A stretch of DNA of 64,000 bases from GCA-2746605 sp963704835 (GTDB taxonomy: Bacteria > Bacteroidota > Ignavibacteria > Ignavibacteriales > Melioribacteraceae), in assembly GCA_963704835.1 (NCBI GenBank), contig CAVPHW010000011.1:186001-250000 (forward strand). The letters are read 5' to 3'. The notes beneath the pieces are model-generated. The model was not told the origin of the DNA and did not search any database. It saw only the letters and a list, made by a program, of their open reading frames with translations. Of this stretch, positions 26,895 through 36,636 are shown one piece after another. The position numbers and the translations under genes are program-made. How positions within the stretch are numbered: the first letter of the stretch is position 1; the number at the start of each line of letters is the position of its first letter.

Positions 26895-28418
26895 ATGCTG
26901 ACAAAAAGAAAATTACAAACAAAACTATTTTTAGTAATCGCAATATTGGTTCTACTAAATATTATTTCTTCAAGATATTCGTTCAGAATTGATTTGACTG
27001 AAGATCAAAGGTACTCATTAAGCGATGCTACAAAAACAATTCTCGAAAACTTAGATGAACCAGTCACGGTTACTTCATATTTCTCCGAAGATTTACCTCC
27101 TGATATTGAAAAGGTTAGGCAAGATTTTAAGGATTTATTAATTGAGTATTCCAATAGGTCAAATGGTCAAGTTGTTTATGAATTTTTGAATCCGAATGAA
27201 GATGAAGAAACAGAAATGAAAGCTCAGCAAAATGGTATTTCGCCTATTATGATTAATGTTAGGGATAAGGATCAGGTAAAGCAACAGAAAGCATATTTGG
27301 GTGCTCTTTTGCAGTTAGGAGATATTAAGGAAGTAATTCCATTCATTCAACCTGGTGCTGCAATGGAATATGCTCTGTCATCAAGTATTAAAAAGTTATC
27401 TTTAAAAGAAAGACCGGTTGTTGGGTTATTGCAAGGTCATGGCGAGCCAAGTTTAGCAGCTTTTCAGCAATTAAGACAACAGCTAAATATAATGTATGAC
27501 GTAAAACCGGTTACATTAACTGATTCCACAAATATCCCATCAGATATAAAAACTTTAGCGGTTATTGCTCCTTCTGATTCTATAATTGAAAGGGACTTTT
27601 TCTTTCTAGATGAATTTTTAGGCAGAGGAGGAAGGTTACTTTTAGCTATAAACAATGTTTCTGGAAATTTTCAAACTGCTTCCGGTGAATTGGTTTCGAC
27701 CGGATTTTCAAATTGGTTAAAAAAATACGGAATTGGGATTGAAGATAATTTTATTGTTGATGCAAATTGCAGCAGTGTAATGGTCCAGCAAAACCAAGGC
27801 GGATTTAGGATGAACATTCCCGTTCGGTTTCCATATCTTCCAATAGTATCAAAATTTACGGATCATCCAATTACAAAGGGCTTAGAGTCGGTTATGTTTC
27901 CTTTTGTAAGCTCAATTTCAATTACTCCTAAAGATACAAGTATCAGTTATGTAACATTGGCTACATCATCCGAAAAATCTTCTTTAGAAACACTTCCATT
28001 GTTTTTTAATATTCAGAAGCAATGGGGTAACGAAGATTTTGGAATGTCAGAAATTCCGGTTGCAGTTGCAATGGAAGGGAAAATTGCCAATAATACTTTT
28101 ACAAAAATGGTGGTGTTTAGTGATGGCGATTTTGCTGTAAATGGTGAAGGTCAGCAAACACAACAATTACAACCTGATAATGTAAATTTAATGACTAACG
28201 CAATTGATTGGCTTTCTGATGATACCGGACTTATTGAGCTTAGGACCAAAGGAGTTACATCTCGGCCATTAGATGCAAATATTGAAGACGGTACAAAGAC
28301 TTTGGTTAAATATGGTAACTTTTTACTTCCAATTGGATTAATTGTTTTATTTGGAATAGTCAGATTCCAATACAAGAAAAAAATTAGAAACATTATAAAA
28401 TCGACAGACTATGTTTAA
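26895..28418 (+). CDS. gldG: GldG-type ABC transporter auxiliary protein
   Basis: 507 residues. One N-terminal membrane helix (FLVIAILVLLNIIS) is followed by the family start SRYSFRIDLTEDQRYSLSDATKTIL. The large periplasmic region (about 35-475) has an IFT52/GIFT-like fold (LLQGHGEPSLAAF, FFFLDEFLGRGGRLLLAINN), and a second membrane helix lies at the C-terminus (FLLPIGLIVLFGIVRF). This matches GldG, the partner of GldA and GldF. The gene overlaps the following DUF4340 gene by 8 nt. Confidence 0.9.
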   Translation: MLTKRKLQTKLFLVIAILVLLNIISSRYSFRIDLTEDQRYSLSDATKTILENLDEPVTVTSYFSEDLPPDIEKVRQDFKDLLIEYSNRSNGQVVYEFLNPNEDEETEMKAQQNGISPIMINVRDKDQVKQQKAYLGALLQLGDIKEVIPFIQPGAAMEYALSSSIKKLSLKERPVVGLLQGHGEPSLAAFQQLRQQLNIMYDVKPVTLTDSTNIPSDIKTLAVIAPSDSIIERDFFFLDEFLGRGGRLLLAINNVSGNFQTASGELVSTGFSNWLKKYGIGIEDNFIVDANCSSVMVQQNQGGFRMNIPVRFPYLPIVSKFTDHPITKGLESVMFPFVSSISITPKDTSISYVTLATSSEKSSLETLPLFFNIQKQWGNEDFGMSEIPVAVAMEGKIANNTFTKMVVFSDGDFAVNGEGQQTQQLQPDNVNLMTNAIDWLSDDTGLIELRTKGVTSRPLDANIEDGTKTLVKYGNFLLPIGLIVLFGIVRFQYKKKIRNIIKSTDYV

Positions 28419-29340
28419 TAATAATTCAAACAAAACACTATGGATAGTTTCAGCAATATTGTTAGTTGCTGTAATATTAATATTTACTACAGAATCAACA
28501 AAGAAGGAAAGATCATTTCGTAAAGAATTGGTCTCCATTGATACGATGTTAGTTTCTCAGATATCTCTATTCCCAAAATCTCAAAAGGGGAAAGAAATTA
28601 TTCTTAAGAAAACCAATAATGATTGGGAAGTTACAGCAGATGGCAGAAAAAAATATTTAGTTCCAAAATCCAAAATTGATAATTTATTAAACCAATTATT
28701 AGCTATACAACCTAAAAGAATTGCTGCAAGAAGTAAAGATAAATGGGGTGAATATCAAATAGATTCAGCTTCAACTAGGGTTGTAGTTAAGCAGGGAAGC
28801 GATGAAGTCTTGGATTTATTGATTGGCAAATTTGCATTTCAGCAACCAAGATCTATGTCAACCTTTGTTAAACTTGTTAGTGATACAGACGTTTACGAAG
28901 TTGACGGGTTTTTAGAAATGACTTTTAATAAGGATATAAATAGTTTTAGAAATGAAGTAGTTGTTAAATCTGATAAAAGTAAGTGGAATAAATTAAAATT
29001 TGAATCAGAAAATATTGAAGAATCATTTGAAATGGTTAAAATGAATAATGATTGGTTTGTTGATGGAATTAAAACTGATTCTGTGAAAACGGACCAAGCA
29101 TTAAACTCACTTTCTAATTTATCTAACAGTGTTTTTGTTGATATCGATAAAGCAATCTTCCCTAAGCAAACCGCAAAGCTAATTATTCAATTGGAATCGG
29201 AAGATCCGATAGTTCTTACGGCTTTTCAAGATTCTACAAATTATATTATTCAATCTTCCCTTAACTCAGAAAGTTCTTTTGATGGGAAAAGTGTTGGTGA
29301 GAAAATTTTCTTTAATAAAAGCTCATTGTTTTCTGAATAA
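28411..29340 (+). CDS. DUF4340 protein, GldAFG partner
   Basis: 309 residues. An N-terminal membrane anchor (LWIVSAILLVAVILIF) is followed by a periplasmic region with the repeated alpha-beta unit of DUF4340 (IILKKTNNDWEVTADGRKKYLVPKSKIDNLL, later FEMVKMNNDWFVDGIKTD). This family is regularly encoded directly after GldG-like genes and is thought to be part of the same transporter. The 8-nt overlap with gldG supports joint translation. Its molecular role is unknown. Confidence 0.82.
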   Translation: MFNNNSNKTLWIVSAILLVAVILIFTTESTKKERSFRKELVSIDTMLVSQISLFPKSQKGKEIILKKTNNDWEVTADGRKKYLVPKSKIDNLLNQLLAIQPKRIAARSKDKWGEYQIDSASTRVVVKQGSDEVLDLLIGKFAFQQPRSMSTFVKLVSDTDVYEVDGFLEMTFNKDINSFRNEVVVKSDKSKWNKLKFESENIEESFEMVKMNNDWFVDGIKTDSVKTDQALNSLSNLSNSVFVDIDKAIFPKQTAKLIIQLESEDPIVLTAFQDSTNYIIQSSLNSESSFDGKSVGEKIFFNKSSLFSE

Positions 29341-29422
29341 TTAGATTGTGTGTACTCCTCTTTGTTTTTTTTCTTTAAATCGTTATTTTATCCGTTTATA
29401 ATTTAGCGAAAGTATTTATTTG

Positions 29423-30619
29423 ATGGAAACCAAGAATGCCGATTTATCTTCATTACGAATAGATAGATCAAATAATCAAAACCAAAAGCCAAACTCATTT
29501 AAAAGAATTGTTAATATTCTTTTATCTGCATTAATCTTTCTATTAATAGTTGTTGCTGGAATTTATATTTGGGGAAAACTATTTAATCAAGGTTTAAAAG
29601 TTAATCTGACGACTGCCTCACTTGTTTCACAATCCCAAACAAATGCAATTCTGACAGCTAGTGGATATGTAGTTGCTCAACGTAAAGCTGCAATTGCTTC
29701 AAAAGCAACAGGTAGATTGGTCCAATTAGGAGTTGTGGAAGGTGATCCTGTGGTTAAAGGACAAATTATAGGTCGATTAGAGGATGATGACGTAAAATCT
29801 CAATTAGCCCAAGCCCAAGCGACTCTTAAACTTTATGAAGCTGATTTAATCTCGGCAAAAGATAATTATGATAGAGAAAAGGAATTGTTTGCATCAAAAA
29901 CAAATTCCGAAAAAGAATTATTAGCTGCTGAATCAGTTTATAAAAGGAATTTAGCTGCTATTGAATTAGCAAATGCCCAAATAAAATCTGCTGAGATAGC
30001 TTTAGAGTATACATTAATTCGTGCACCATTTAATGGGACGGTTCTTACTAAAAATGCTGATGTTGGTGAAATTGTTTCTCCTTTAGGTGCCAGTTCTACT
30101 TCAAGAGCTGCAGTAGTAACTATTGCAGATATGACCTCACTCCAAGTTGAAGCTGATGTTTCAGAATCTAATATCGAGAGAATTAAATTAAAACAAGATT
30201 GTGAAATTACTCTTGATGCATATCCCGGGAAAAGATATGCCGGTTTTGTGGATAAAGTTGTTCCAACAGCAGATAGATCAAAAGCCACTGTTCTGGTAAA
30301 AGTTGCATTTAAAAATTATGATAGCAGAGTATTACCTGAGATGAGTGCAAAAGTATTATTTTTAAGTGAACCTGTAAATGAAGAAACTTTAAATCAAAAA
30401 CCATTGTTAGTAATTCCTAAAACAGCAGTGGCAATTCGGAACTCTAAAAAAGTTGTTTACAAGCTTCAAAACAATAATGCAGTTGAAGTTGAAGTTACTG
30501 TTGGAAAAGAAATAGGCAGTGATATTGAAATAACTTCAGGAATTTCTGATGGCAACAAAGTAATAGATAATTTGAGTAATGAAATTCAAGATGGTACAAA
30601 AGTATCTTTAGATAAATAA
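29423..30619 (+). CDS. Periplasmic adaptor subunit (HlyD/MacA family)
   Basis: About 398 residues. The ATG at 29423 is preferred over the TTG just before it. One N-terminal membrane helix (ILLSALIFLLIVVAGIYIWG) is followed by the lipoyl half-motif GRLVQLGVVEGDPVVKGQIIGRL, an alpha-helical hairpin (about 125-195), the second lipoyl half (ALEYTLIRAPFNGTVL) and beta-barrel and membrane-proximal domains. This is the membrane-fusion protein of a tripartite efflux pump. The three ABC genes downstream make it a MacA-like adaptor; no TolC-type outer-membrane gene is in the operon. Confidence 0.92.
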   Translation: METKNADLSSLRIDRSNNQNQKPNSFKRIVNILLSALIFLLIVVAGIYIWGKLFNQGLKVNLTTASLVSQSQTNAILTASGYVVAQRKAAIASKATGRLVQLGVVEGDPVVKGQIIGRLEDDDVKSQLAQAQATLKLYEADLISAKDNYDREKELFASKTNSEKELLAAESVYKRNLAAIELANAQIKSAEIALEYTLIRAPFNGTVLTKNADVGEIVSPLGASSTSRAAVVTIADMTSLQVEADVSESNIERIKLKQDCEITLDAYPGKRYAGFVDKVVPTADRSKATVLVKVAFKNYDSRVLPEMSAKVLFLSEPVNEETLNQKPLLVIPKTAVAIRNSKKVVYKLQNNNAVEVEVTVGKEIGSDIEITSGISDGNKVIDNLSNEIQDGTKVSLDK

Positions 30620-30652
30620 AAATTTATTTTAATTTTTAATCAAGAGGGAAAA

Positions 30653-31324
30653 ATGCCTCCAATTATTAAAGTGCAAAACGTTTCAAAAACTTACACTCGA
30701 GATAGTTTTGAAATCCCAGTTTTAAATAATATAAATCTTGAAATTGAAGAAGGTGATTTTCTTGCCCTGATGGGACCATCTGGCTCCGGGAAAACTACAC
30801 TATTAAATTTAATTGCTGGAATTGATAAACCAAATTCGGGAAAATTAATAATAGCCGATACTGATATTGCTACTCTTAGCGAATCTGCACTTGCCAAATG
30901 GCGTGCAAATAATGTTGGGTTTATTTTCCAATTTTATAATTTAATTCCAGTTCTAACTGCTTTTGAGAATGTTGAACTTCCTTTATTGCTTACTAAATTG
31001 AGTAAAGCTGAAAGAAAAAAACAAGCCGAAACAGCTTTAGAAATAGTTGGATTGAAAGATAGAATTCATCATTACCCCAAACAACTTTCTGGTGGTCAAG
31101 AACAAAGAGTTGCAATTGCTAGAGCAATAGTTACTGATCCATTAATTATTGTTGGTGATGAACCAACGGGTGATCTTGATAAAAATTCTGCTGAAGAAAT
31201 TCTTACTTTGCTAGAAAGATTAAATAAAGAATTTAAAAAAACAGTATTAATTGTTACACATGATCCTCATGCTGCTGAAAGAGCGAATAGTACACGCAAC
31301 CTTGACAAAGGCGATTTAGTTTAG
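30653..31324 (+). CDS. ABC transporter ATPase (MacB/LolD class)
   Basis: 223 residues, a lone nucleotide-binding domain. Walker A GPSGSGKTTLLN, Q-loop FIFQFYNLIPVL, signature LSGGQEQRVAIARA, Walker B LIIVGDEPTGDLD and switch His VTHDPHAA are all present. FYNLIP and DEPTGDLD are hallmarks of the MacB/LolD/FtsE class that drives mechanotransmission-type transporters rather than transmembrane substrate flow. A GAGGGA site precedes the ATG. It starts 33 nt after the adaptor gene and ends 8 nt before the first permease. Confidence 0.93.
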   Translation: MPPIIKVQNVSKTYTRDSFEIPVLNNINLEIEEGDFLALMGPSGSGKTTLLNLIAGIDKPNSGKLIIADTDIATLSESALAKWRANNVGFIFQFYNLIPVLTAFENVELPLLLTKLSKAERKKQAETALEIVGLKDRIHHYPKQLSGGQEQRVAIARAIVTDPLIIVGDEPTGDLDKNSAEEILTLLERLNKEFKKTVLIVTHDPHAAERANSTRNLDKGDLV

Positions 31325-31332
31325 GAGAAATT

Positions 31333-32493
31333 ATGAGAGTATTTAAACTAATTTTTAAGAATGCCTTAAGACATAAGCTTAGAACACTGCTTACTATTTT
31401 AGGAATTTCAATTGCCGTAATTGCATTTGGAATATTGCGAACAGTGGTAACCGCATGGTCCGCAGGCGTTGAAGGTTCTGCCGCAAATCGATTAATTACA
31501 CGACAGGCAGTTTCTTTTATTTTCCCACTTCCGTATACTTATCGTGATAAAATATCTCAAATACCGGGTGTGGAACAAGTTACTTATGCGTCTTGGTTTC
31601 AGGGCGTTTATATTGATAAAGATCAATTTTTTGCTCGATTGGCATCAGATGCGGAAACTATTTTTGATGTTTATCCAGAATTTCTAATTTCCAAAGAAGA
31701 ACTCGCTACCTTTAAAAGAGAGCGGAATTCTTGCGTAATTGGTTCAAAAATTGCAAAACAATATAACTTGAAAATTGGTGATGCAATGACTATTGACGGT
31801 GATATTTATCCCGGTCAATGGCAATTTATTGTTAGAGGAATTTATCAACCAAGAGATAAAACCACTGATGCAACTCAAATGTTTTTTCATTGGGATTATT
31901 TAGATGAGAGAATGAGAGAAGTTTCACCTGATAGAGCTGGCAATGTAGGATGGTATATTATTCAAATTAACGATCCAAATAAATCTGCTGAAATTGCAAG
32001 TAAAATTGATGCACTGTTTAAAAATTCAAATGCAGAAACCAAAACTGAAACTGAACGAGCATTTCAACAAGGATTTTTAGCTTCAACTGGTGCAATCATT
32101 TCTGCAATGAATGTTATGTCATTCGTTATAGTTGGAATTATTATGCTAGTTTTGGGTAATACCATGATTATGGCAGCCAGAGAAAGAACAAGAGAGTATG
32201 CGGTTATGAAAACACTTGGTTTTTCTGCCAAGCATTTAATTGGACTAATTTTGGGGGAATCACTTTTCATTTCTCTATTAGGTGGAGCAATTGGCTTATT
32301 TTTAACTTTTCCAATTATTGCCGGTTTTGCGGAGGTTATTCCAAAGGGATTCTTTCCAATTTTCAGACTTGAAGATATAACGATAATTTTAGCTGTTTCA
32401 TCAGCAATTATTATTGGAGTGGTTTCTGCAATATTCCCAATATTAAAAGCTTTGGGAACAAAGATAGTAGATGGTTTTAGATTTGTTGGTTGA
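31333..32493 (+). CDS. MacB/FtsX-type ABC permease 1
   Basis: 386 residues. A first membrane helix (LLTILGISIAVIAFGIL) precedes a periplasmic MacB-PCD domain of about 220 residues (IPGVEQVTYASWF, SCVIGSKIAKQYNLKIGD). Three C-terminal helices form the FtsX domain (MSFVIVGIIMLVLGNTM, LFISLLGGAIGLFL, IIIGVVSAIFPILKAL), with the EYAVMKTLGFS coupling motif between the first two. It should pair with the following permease as a heterodimer. A GGAG site lies just upstream of the ATG. Confidence 0.9.
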   Translation: MRVFKLIFKNALRHKLRTLLTILGISIAVIAFGILRTVVTAWSAGVEGSAANRLITRQAVSFIFPLPYTYRDKISQIPGVEQVTYASWFQGVYIDKDQFFARLASDAETIFDVYPEFLISKEELATFKRERNSCVIGSKIAKQYNLKIGDAMTIDGDIYPGQWQFIVRGIYQPRDKTTDATQMFFHWDYLDERMREVSPDRAGNVGWYIIQINDPNKSAEIASKIDALFKNSNAETKTETERAFQQGFLASTGAIISAMNVMSFVIVGIIMLVLGNTMIMAARERTREYAVMKTLGFSAKHLIGLILGESLFISLLGGAIGLFLTFPIIAGFAEVIPKGFFPIFRLEDITIILAVSSAIIIGVVSAIFPILKALGTKIVDGFRFVG

Positions 32494-32523
32494 TACAAAA
32501 TAAAATTTGCATTGGAGTTTTAA

Positions 32524-33693
32524 ATGGCAATACCTTTTAAATATAGTATTAAAAATTTCAAGTCGAGAAAACTTACCACCATTATAACTATTCTTGGAAT
32601 TGCTTTGGTTGTTTTTGTATTTGCAGCAGTTTTAATGATGGCCTATGGAATTCAGAAAACACTTATTTCAACGGGTCTGGAAGATAATGTACTTATTGCT
32701 AGAAAATCAGCAAATGGAGAAATCTCGAGTATAATAACTGTTGATATTCAAGATGTAATTAGAACCTTACCTTTTATTGCAAAAAATAATGATGGTTCGC
32801 AAATTATATCTAACGAACCAGTTGTAGTAATAAATTTGGAAAAGAATGATGGTGGAATGAGCAACATAACAGTTAGGGGAGTTTCACCTCAAATTAATAA
32901 GTTAAGACCTCATGTAAAATTGAAGAATGGTAGATGGTTTAATTATGGAACTCGAGAATTAATTGTTGGCTCGTCAATTAATGAAAGATTTGCGGGTGCA
33001 AAAATTGGAGATAAAATTAAATTTGCCGGCGATTTTTGGGTTATTGTTGGAGCCTTTGAAGCAGATGGTAGTGGGTTTGAATCAGAATTTTGGGGAGATG
33101 CTTTGCAGCTTTCTGACGCATTTAATAGAGGCGGATCAGCATCTACTGTTACTTTAAAATTAGATAAGGCAGAAAATTTCGATTCATTTAAAAAAGCATT
33201 CGAAGATGATAGACGTCTGCAACAATATGAACCCAAAATTGAACGCACTTTTTTCGAGGAACAATCTGAGTTATTAGCTGGATTTATTAGAGTTATCGGA
33301 ATCTTTATTACTGTAATTTTTAGCATGGGGGCAACAATTGGAGCAACAATTACAATGTATGCAGCCGTTGCAAATCGAACAGTGGAAATAGGAACGTTAC
33401 GTGCATTAGGTTTTAGAAGAACAAGTATATTAATTGTTTTTTTATTTGAATCATTAACAATCTCTTTAATTGGTGGAATTATTGGATTAGGCTTAGCTTC
33501 CTTTCTTCAATTTTATTCAATATCAACGTTAAATTTTGCGTCATTTTCTGAGCTTCAGTTTTCATTTGCTATTACTCCATCAATTGCTATTTCATCTCTT
33601 ATATTTGCTGCTGCAATGGGAATAATAGGAGGGTTTTTTCCATCTGTAAGAGCGGCAAGATTAAAAATAATATCTGCGTTAAGAGCAATTTAA
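32524..33693 (+). CDS. MacB/FtsX-type ABC permease 2
   Basis: 389 residues with the same layout as the preceding protein: N-terminal helix (IITILGIALVVFVFAAVLMM), periplasmic domain (IGDKIKFAGDFWVIVGAFEADGS and neighbouring segments), then three helices with the coupling motif EIGTLRALGFRR. Divergence in the periplasmic domain suggests a heterodimer, one subunit facing the adaptor and the other the substrate. It is the last gene of the export operon 29423-33693. Confidence 0.9.
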   Translation: MAIPFKYSIKNFKSRKLTTIITILGIALVVFVFAAVLMMAYGIQKTLISTGLEDNVLIARKSANGEISSIITVDIQDVIRTLPFIAKNNDGSQIISNEPVVVINLEKNDGGMSNITVRGVSPQINKLRPHVKLKNGRWFNYGTRELIVGSSINERFAGAKIGDKIKFAGDFWVIVGAFEADGSGFESEFWGDALQLSDAFNRGGSASTVTLKLDKAENFDSFKKAFEDDRRLQQYEPKIERTFFEEQSELLAGFIRVIGIFITVIFSMGATIGATITMYAAVANRTVEIGTLRALGFRRTSILIVFLFESLTISLIGGIIGLGLASFLQFYSISTLNFASFSELQFSFAITPSIAISSLIFAAAMGIIGGFFPSVRAARLKIISALRAI

Positions 33694-33867
33694 ATTTGGT
33701 TTTATTTGCAATAGATTTTTAGAAAGTCATACCCTTATGAATTAAGAGGAAATCGATACATAACTGATTATATTTAATCTCTAAAAGAGTAAAAATAGCA
33801 TCATATCTTTTCTGCAAAAATCACTATTTTAATGTATAAAAATATAATTATTTTAGAAAGAATTAAT

Positions 33868-34419
33868 ATGACACAAATTGCAATTATAAATGGAAGTGTT
33901 CAGAAAAAAAATTATACAGGTTTTGCACTAAGCATTATTAAAAGAGAAATTGAAAGGAACAAGAATTTTTCAGTTATAGAAGTAAATTTAAAAGATTTCA
34001 ATCTTCCTTTCCCTGGTGAAAAAATAAAAAATGATGATTCACCAAATCTAAAAAAACTGTTAAAATCCGCAGATGCATTTATTTTGGGAACCCCAGAATA
34101 TAATGGCACTTTTACCGCAAAATTAAAATTAATGATAGAAAGTTCAGGATACCCTTCACCTATGAAAGGCAAACCAGTTAGCTTAATTGGAGTAGCCTCC
34201 GGAGTTCTTGGTGCAGTTAAATCTCTTGAGCATTTAAGAAGTGTCTGTTCTCATATCGGTGGATTTACTTTACCAAGAGTTGTATCAATTGCAAATGTTG
34301 AAGATAAATTTGATGAGCAAGGGAACTGCAATGATCAAGGGGCAGAAAAGGAAATTAGATCCGTTGCAAAAAATTTGATTAATTATTATACATCTATAAA
34401 TAAACATTTGTCTGCATAA
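33868..34419 (+). CDS. NAD(P)H-dependent FMN reductase family protein
   Basis: About 183 residues from the ATG at 33868, which has AGAAAG upstream and starts directly with the first beta strand (MTQIAIINGSVQ); an in-frame ATG at 33832 would add an unlikely tail. The flavodoxin-like FMN loop (NGSVQKKNYTGFAL), the family signature LGTPEYNGTFTAKLKLMIE and the glycine-rich PVSLIGVASGVLGAV are all clear. It should reduce free FMN or small electrophiles (quinones, azo compounds) with NAD(P)H. It precedes the sulfur-related genes but the 114-nt gap leaves co-transcription open. Confidence 0.87.
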   Translation: MTQIAIINGSVQKKNYTGFALSIIKREIERNKNFSVIEVNLKDFNLPFPGEKIKNDDSPNLKKLLKSADAFILGTPEYNGTFTAKLKLMIESSGYPSPMKGKPVSLIGVASGVLGAVKSLEHLRSVCSHIGGFTLPRVVSIANVEDKFDEQGNCNDQGAEKEIRSVAKNLINYYTSINKHLSA

Positions 34420-34533
34420 AATCTTAATCCTCCATTAAAAATCAATATGTTAGAATATATTAAAATCACTATTTTGATATATTGTCTTATTTTTGCTAAT
34501 CAGTAACATTATCCAAAAGAACATTAGGGTCAC

Positions 34534-35742
34534 ATGAAAAAAGAAACGAAAGCAATTCGAATTCAAACTAAAAGAAGTGAGCATAGGGAACATTCAGTTC
34601 CAATTTATTTAACTTCCAGCTTTGTTTTTGATAATGCTGAACATGGCAGAGAATTGTTTTCTGAAGAAGTGGAAGGGAACATTTATTCTAGATTTTCAAA
34701 TCCAAACACAACGGAATTTATTGAAAAAATGACTGCCCTAGAAAATGCAGAAGACGGTTTCGCATTTGCTTCTGGAATGGCTGCTGTATTTGCAGGTTTT
34801 GCTGCTTTGCTAAAATCGGGAGATCATATTTTGGCTTCTCGTTCTTGTTCGGGTCTTCTCATCAAATTCTTACACAAATTTTACCTAAATGGGGAATTAC
34901 TCATACTTATGTTGATGCTGATAAACCAAAAGATTGGGAAAAGAATATTCATAAAAATACAAAAATGATTTTTATTGAAACACCTTCAAATCCCGGATTT
35001 AGAAATTATTGATCTTGATTGGGTTGGAAAATTAAGCAAGAAGCATAAATTAATTTTAAATGTAGATAATTGTTTTGCAACTCCAATTATTCAGAACCCA
35101 ATTGATTTTGGAGCAGATCTGGTTACTCATTCGGCAACAAAATATATAGATGGTCAAGGTAGAGTAATTGGTGGAGTAATAGTTGGGCGTAAAGATTTAA
35201 TAAAAGAAATAAGATATTTTGCTCGTCAAACCGGACCCTCACTTTCACCTTTTAATGCATGGGTACTTTCAAAAAGTTTAGAGACTCTCGCAATTAGAAT
35301 GGAAAAACATTGTTCAAATGCTTTTAAGTTGGCGAATGATTTACAAGATAATTCAGAACTGGAATTTGTAAAATATCCTTTTCTTAAAACTCATCCACAG
35401 TTTAAGCTTGCAAAGAAGCAAATGAAATTAGGCGGCGGAATTGTAACGATAATTGTTAAGGGTGGTTATGAAAGAGCTAAGAAATTTATTGATTCAGTAA
35501 AGTTGGCAACTCTAACAGCAAATCTAGGTGATACCAGAACTATAGTTACTCATCCGGCTTCAACAACTCACTCAAAATTAAGTGATGAAGAAAAGGAGAA
35601 GGTTGGAATTTTCCCCGGTACAATTAGAATTTCTGTGGGGTTAGAAAATATTGATGAAATTATTGCTGATATTCAACAGGCTTTAGAAAAGTCAAAAGTC
35701 AAAAGTCAAAAGTCAAAAGTCAAAAGTAAAAAGAAAAAATAA
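34534..35742 (+). CDS. MetZ-like PLP-dependent sulfhydrylase, two frame breaks
   Basis: Three frames join into one Cys/Met-metabolism PLP enzyme of about 400 residues. The first frame breaks at about 34847, where one T seems missing before LFGSSHQILTQILPKWGI. The second breaks at about 34997, where one extra T stands in ETPSNPG-LEIIDLDW. Other motifs are YSRFSNPNTTEF, FASGMAAVFAG, NVDNCFATP and the PLP Lys in THSATKYIDGQG. The LFGS segment favours O-succinylhomoserine sulfhydrylase over methionine gamma-lyase, whose Cys is absent. The C-terminus is a lysine-serine tail coded by a 7-bp tandem repeat. Confidence 0.83.
35687..35727 (+). repeat. 7-bp tandem repeat (AAAAGTC, about 5.9 copies) inside a gene
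   Basis: Perfect head-to-tail copies of AAAAGTC run through the last codons of the MetZ-like gene and encode an SKVKSQK-type tail. Because the unit is 7 bp, gain or loss of one copy changes the frame and the C-terminus. Confidence 0.95.
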
Positions 35743-35744
35743 TT

Positions 35745-36164
35745 ATGAAAGTAGAAATCAAAAGAGTTGATAAAAATTACCATTTCCAGGGAATAGGTGT
35801 TTCTAAAGTACCTGTCAATATTGATGGATCAACTGAAATTGGTGGAAATAATGCTGGTGCACGACCCATGGAATTGATCTTAATGGGATTAGGTTCTTGC
35901 GGTGCAATGGATATTATTAGCATTCTGAAAAAACAAAAACAAGATTTGCACGATTTTAAAATTGAAATTGATGGGGAAAGGGATTCTATAAATACACCTT
36001 CCGTTTTTACAAATATTAAAATCAAATTTGTATTTGTAGGCAATTTAGATCCTACAAAAGTTGAGAAGGCAGTCAATCTTTCAATGGAAAAATATTGCTC
36101 TGTTTCTGCAATGTTAGAAAAAACGGCAAAAATTGAATACTCATTTATAATTAAAGCGAAATAA
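35745..36164 (+). CDS. OsmC/Ohr family protein
   Basis: 139 residues of the OsmC fold. The two redox cysteines stand in LGSCGAMDIISILKK (near residue 52) and EKYCSVSAML (near residue 119). Family members reduce organic hydroperoxides or handle persulfide and sulfane sulfur. The start lies 2 nt after the MetZ-like stop, and a YeeE/YedE gene follows after 3 nt, which fits the OsmC types that sit with sulfur-transfer genes. The sulfur role is inferred from context. Confidence 0.88.
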   Translation: MKVEIKRVDKNYHFQGIGVSKVPVNIDGSTEIGGNNAGARPMELILMGLGSCGAMDIISILKKQKQDLHDFKIEIDGERDSINTPSVFTNIKIKFVFVGNLDPTKVEKAVNLSMEKYCSVSAMLEKTAKIEYSFIIKAK

Positions 36165-36167
36165 ATA

Positions 36168-36626
36168 GTGGATATATTTAATAATCTTGATTGGCTTATC
36201 TACGGAATTCTTATTGGGCTATTTGTTCCCATAACTTTATTAATTGGTAACAAACAATTTGGCATATCTTCCTCTTTACAGAATATTTGCCTAGTAATAT
36301 TGCCTAAAACTAAACGAGTATTTTCAAATTATGATTTAGCAAAAAATGATTGGAAACTCTACTTTGTTTTAGGAATTGTTTTAGGAGGATTTTTAGCTGC
36401 CAATTATTTTAGTTCCAGTGTAATTCAATTTTTACCTGACAAGTATTATTCGTTTCAAGGAGTTTTAACTCTCATTTTAGGTGGTTTTTTAGTCGGCTTC
36501 GGAACTCGTTATGCAAACGGATGCACTTCCGGACATTCAATAACAGGATTATCAATGTTAAAGTTGAGCAGTTTGGTTGCAACAGTTTCATTTTTTATCG
36601 GCGGTTTAATTTTTACTTTTCTATAA
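36168..36626 (+). CDS. YeeE/YedE family membrane protein 1
   Basis: 152 residues starting with GTG at 36168. Four hydrophobic segments are visible (LIYGILIGLFVPITLLIG, LYFVLGIVLGGFLAANYF, LTLILGGFLVGFGTRYANGCTSGH, LVATVSFFIGGLIFTFL). The GFGTRYANGCTSGHSITGLS signature contains the conserved Cys thought to guide thiosulfate or sulfide through the membrane in YeeE. Half-length YeeE proteins usually work as a pair, and a second half follows directly. Confidence 0.88.
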   Translation: MDIFNNLDWLIYGILIGLFVPITLLIGNKQFGISSSLQNICLVILPKTKRVFSNYDLAKNDWKLYFVLGIVLGGFLAANYFSSSVIQFLPDKYYSFQGVLTLILGGFLVGFGTRYANGCTSGHSITGLSMLKLSSLVATVSFFIGGLIFTFL

Positions 36627-36636
36627 TAAAAAGACT

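Noticed and set aside
32064..33326. Open frames of 127-144 codons on the minus strand across the ABC permease genes
   Set aside because: They are antisense shadows of two clear FtsX-type permeases. The products are Pro/Ile/Lys-rich with no domain pattern.
35687..35727. A possible CRISPR-like repeat
   Set aside because: The units are contiguous, 7 bp long, with no spacers and no cas genes.
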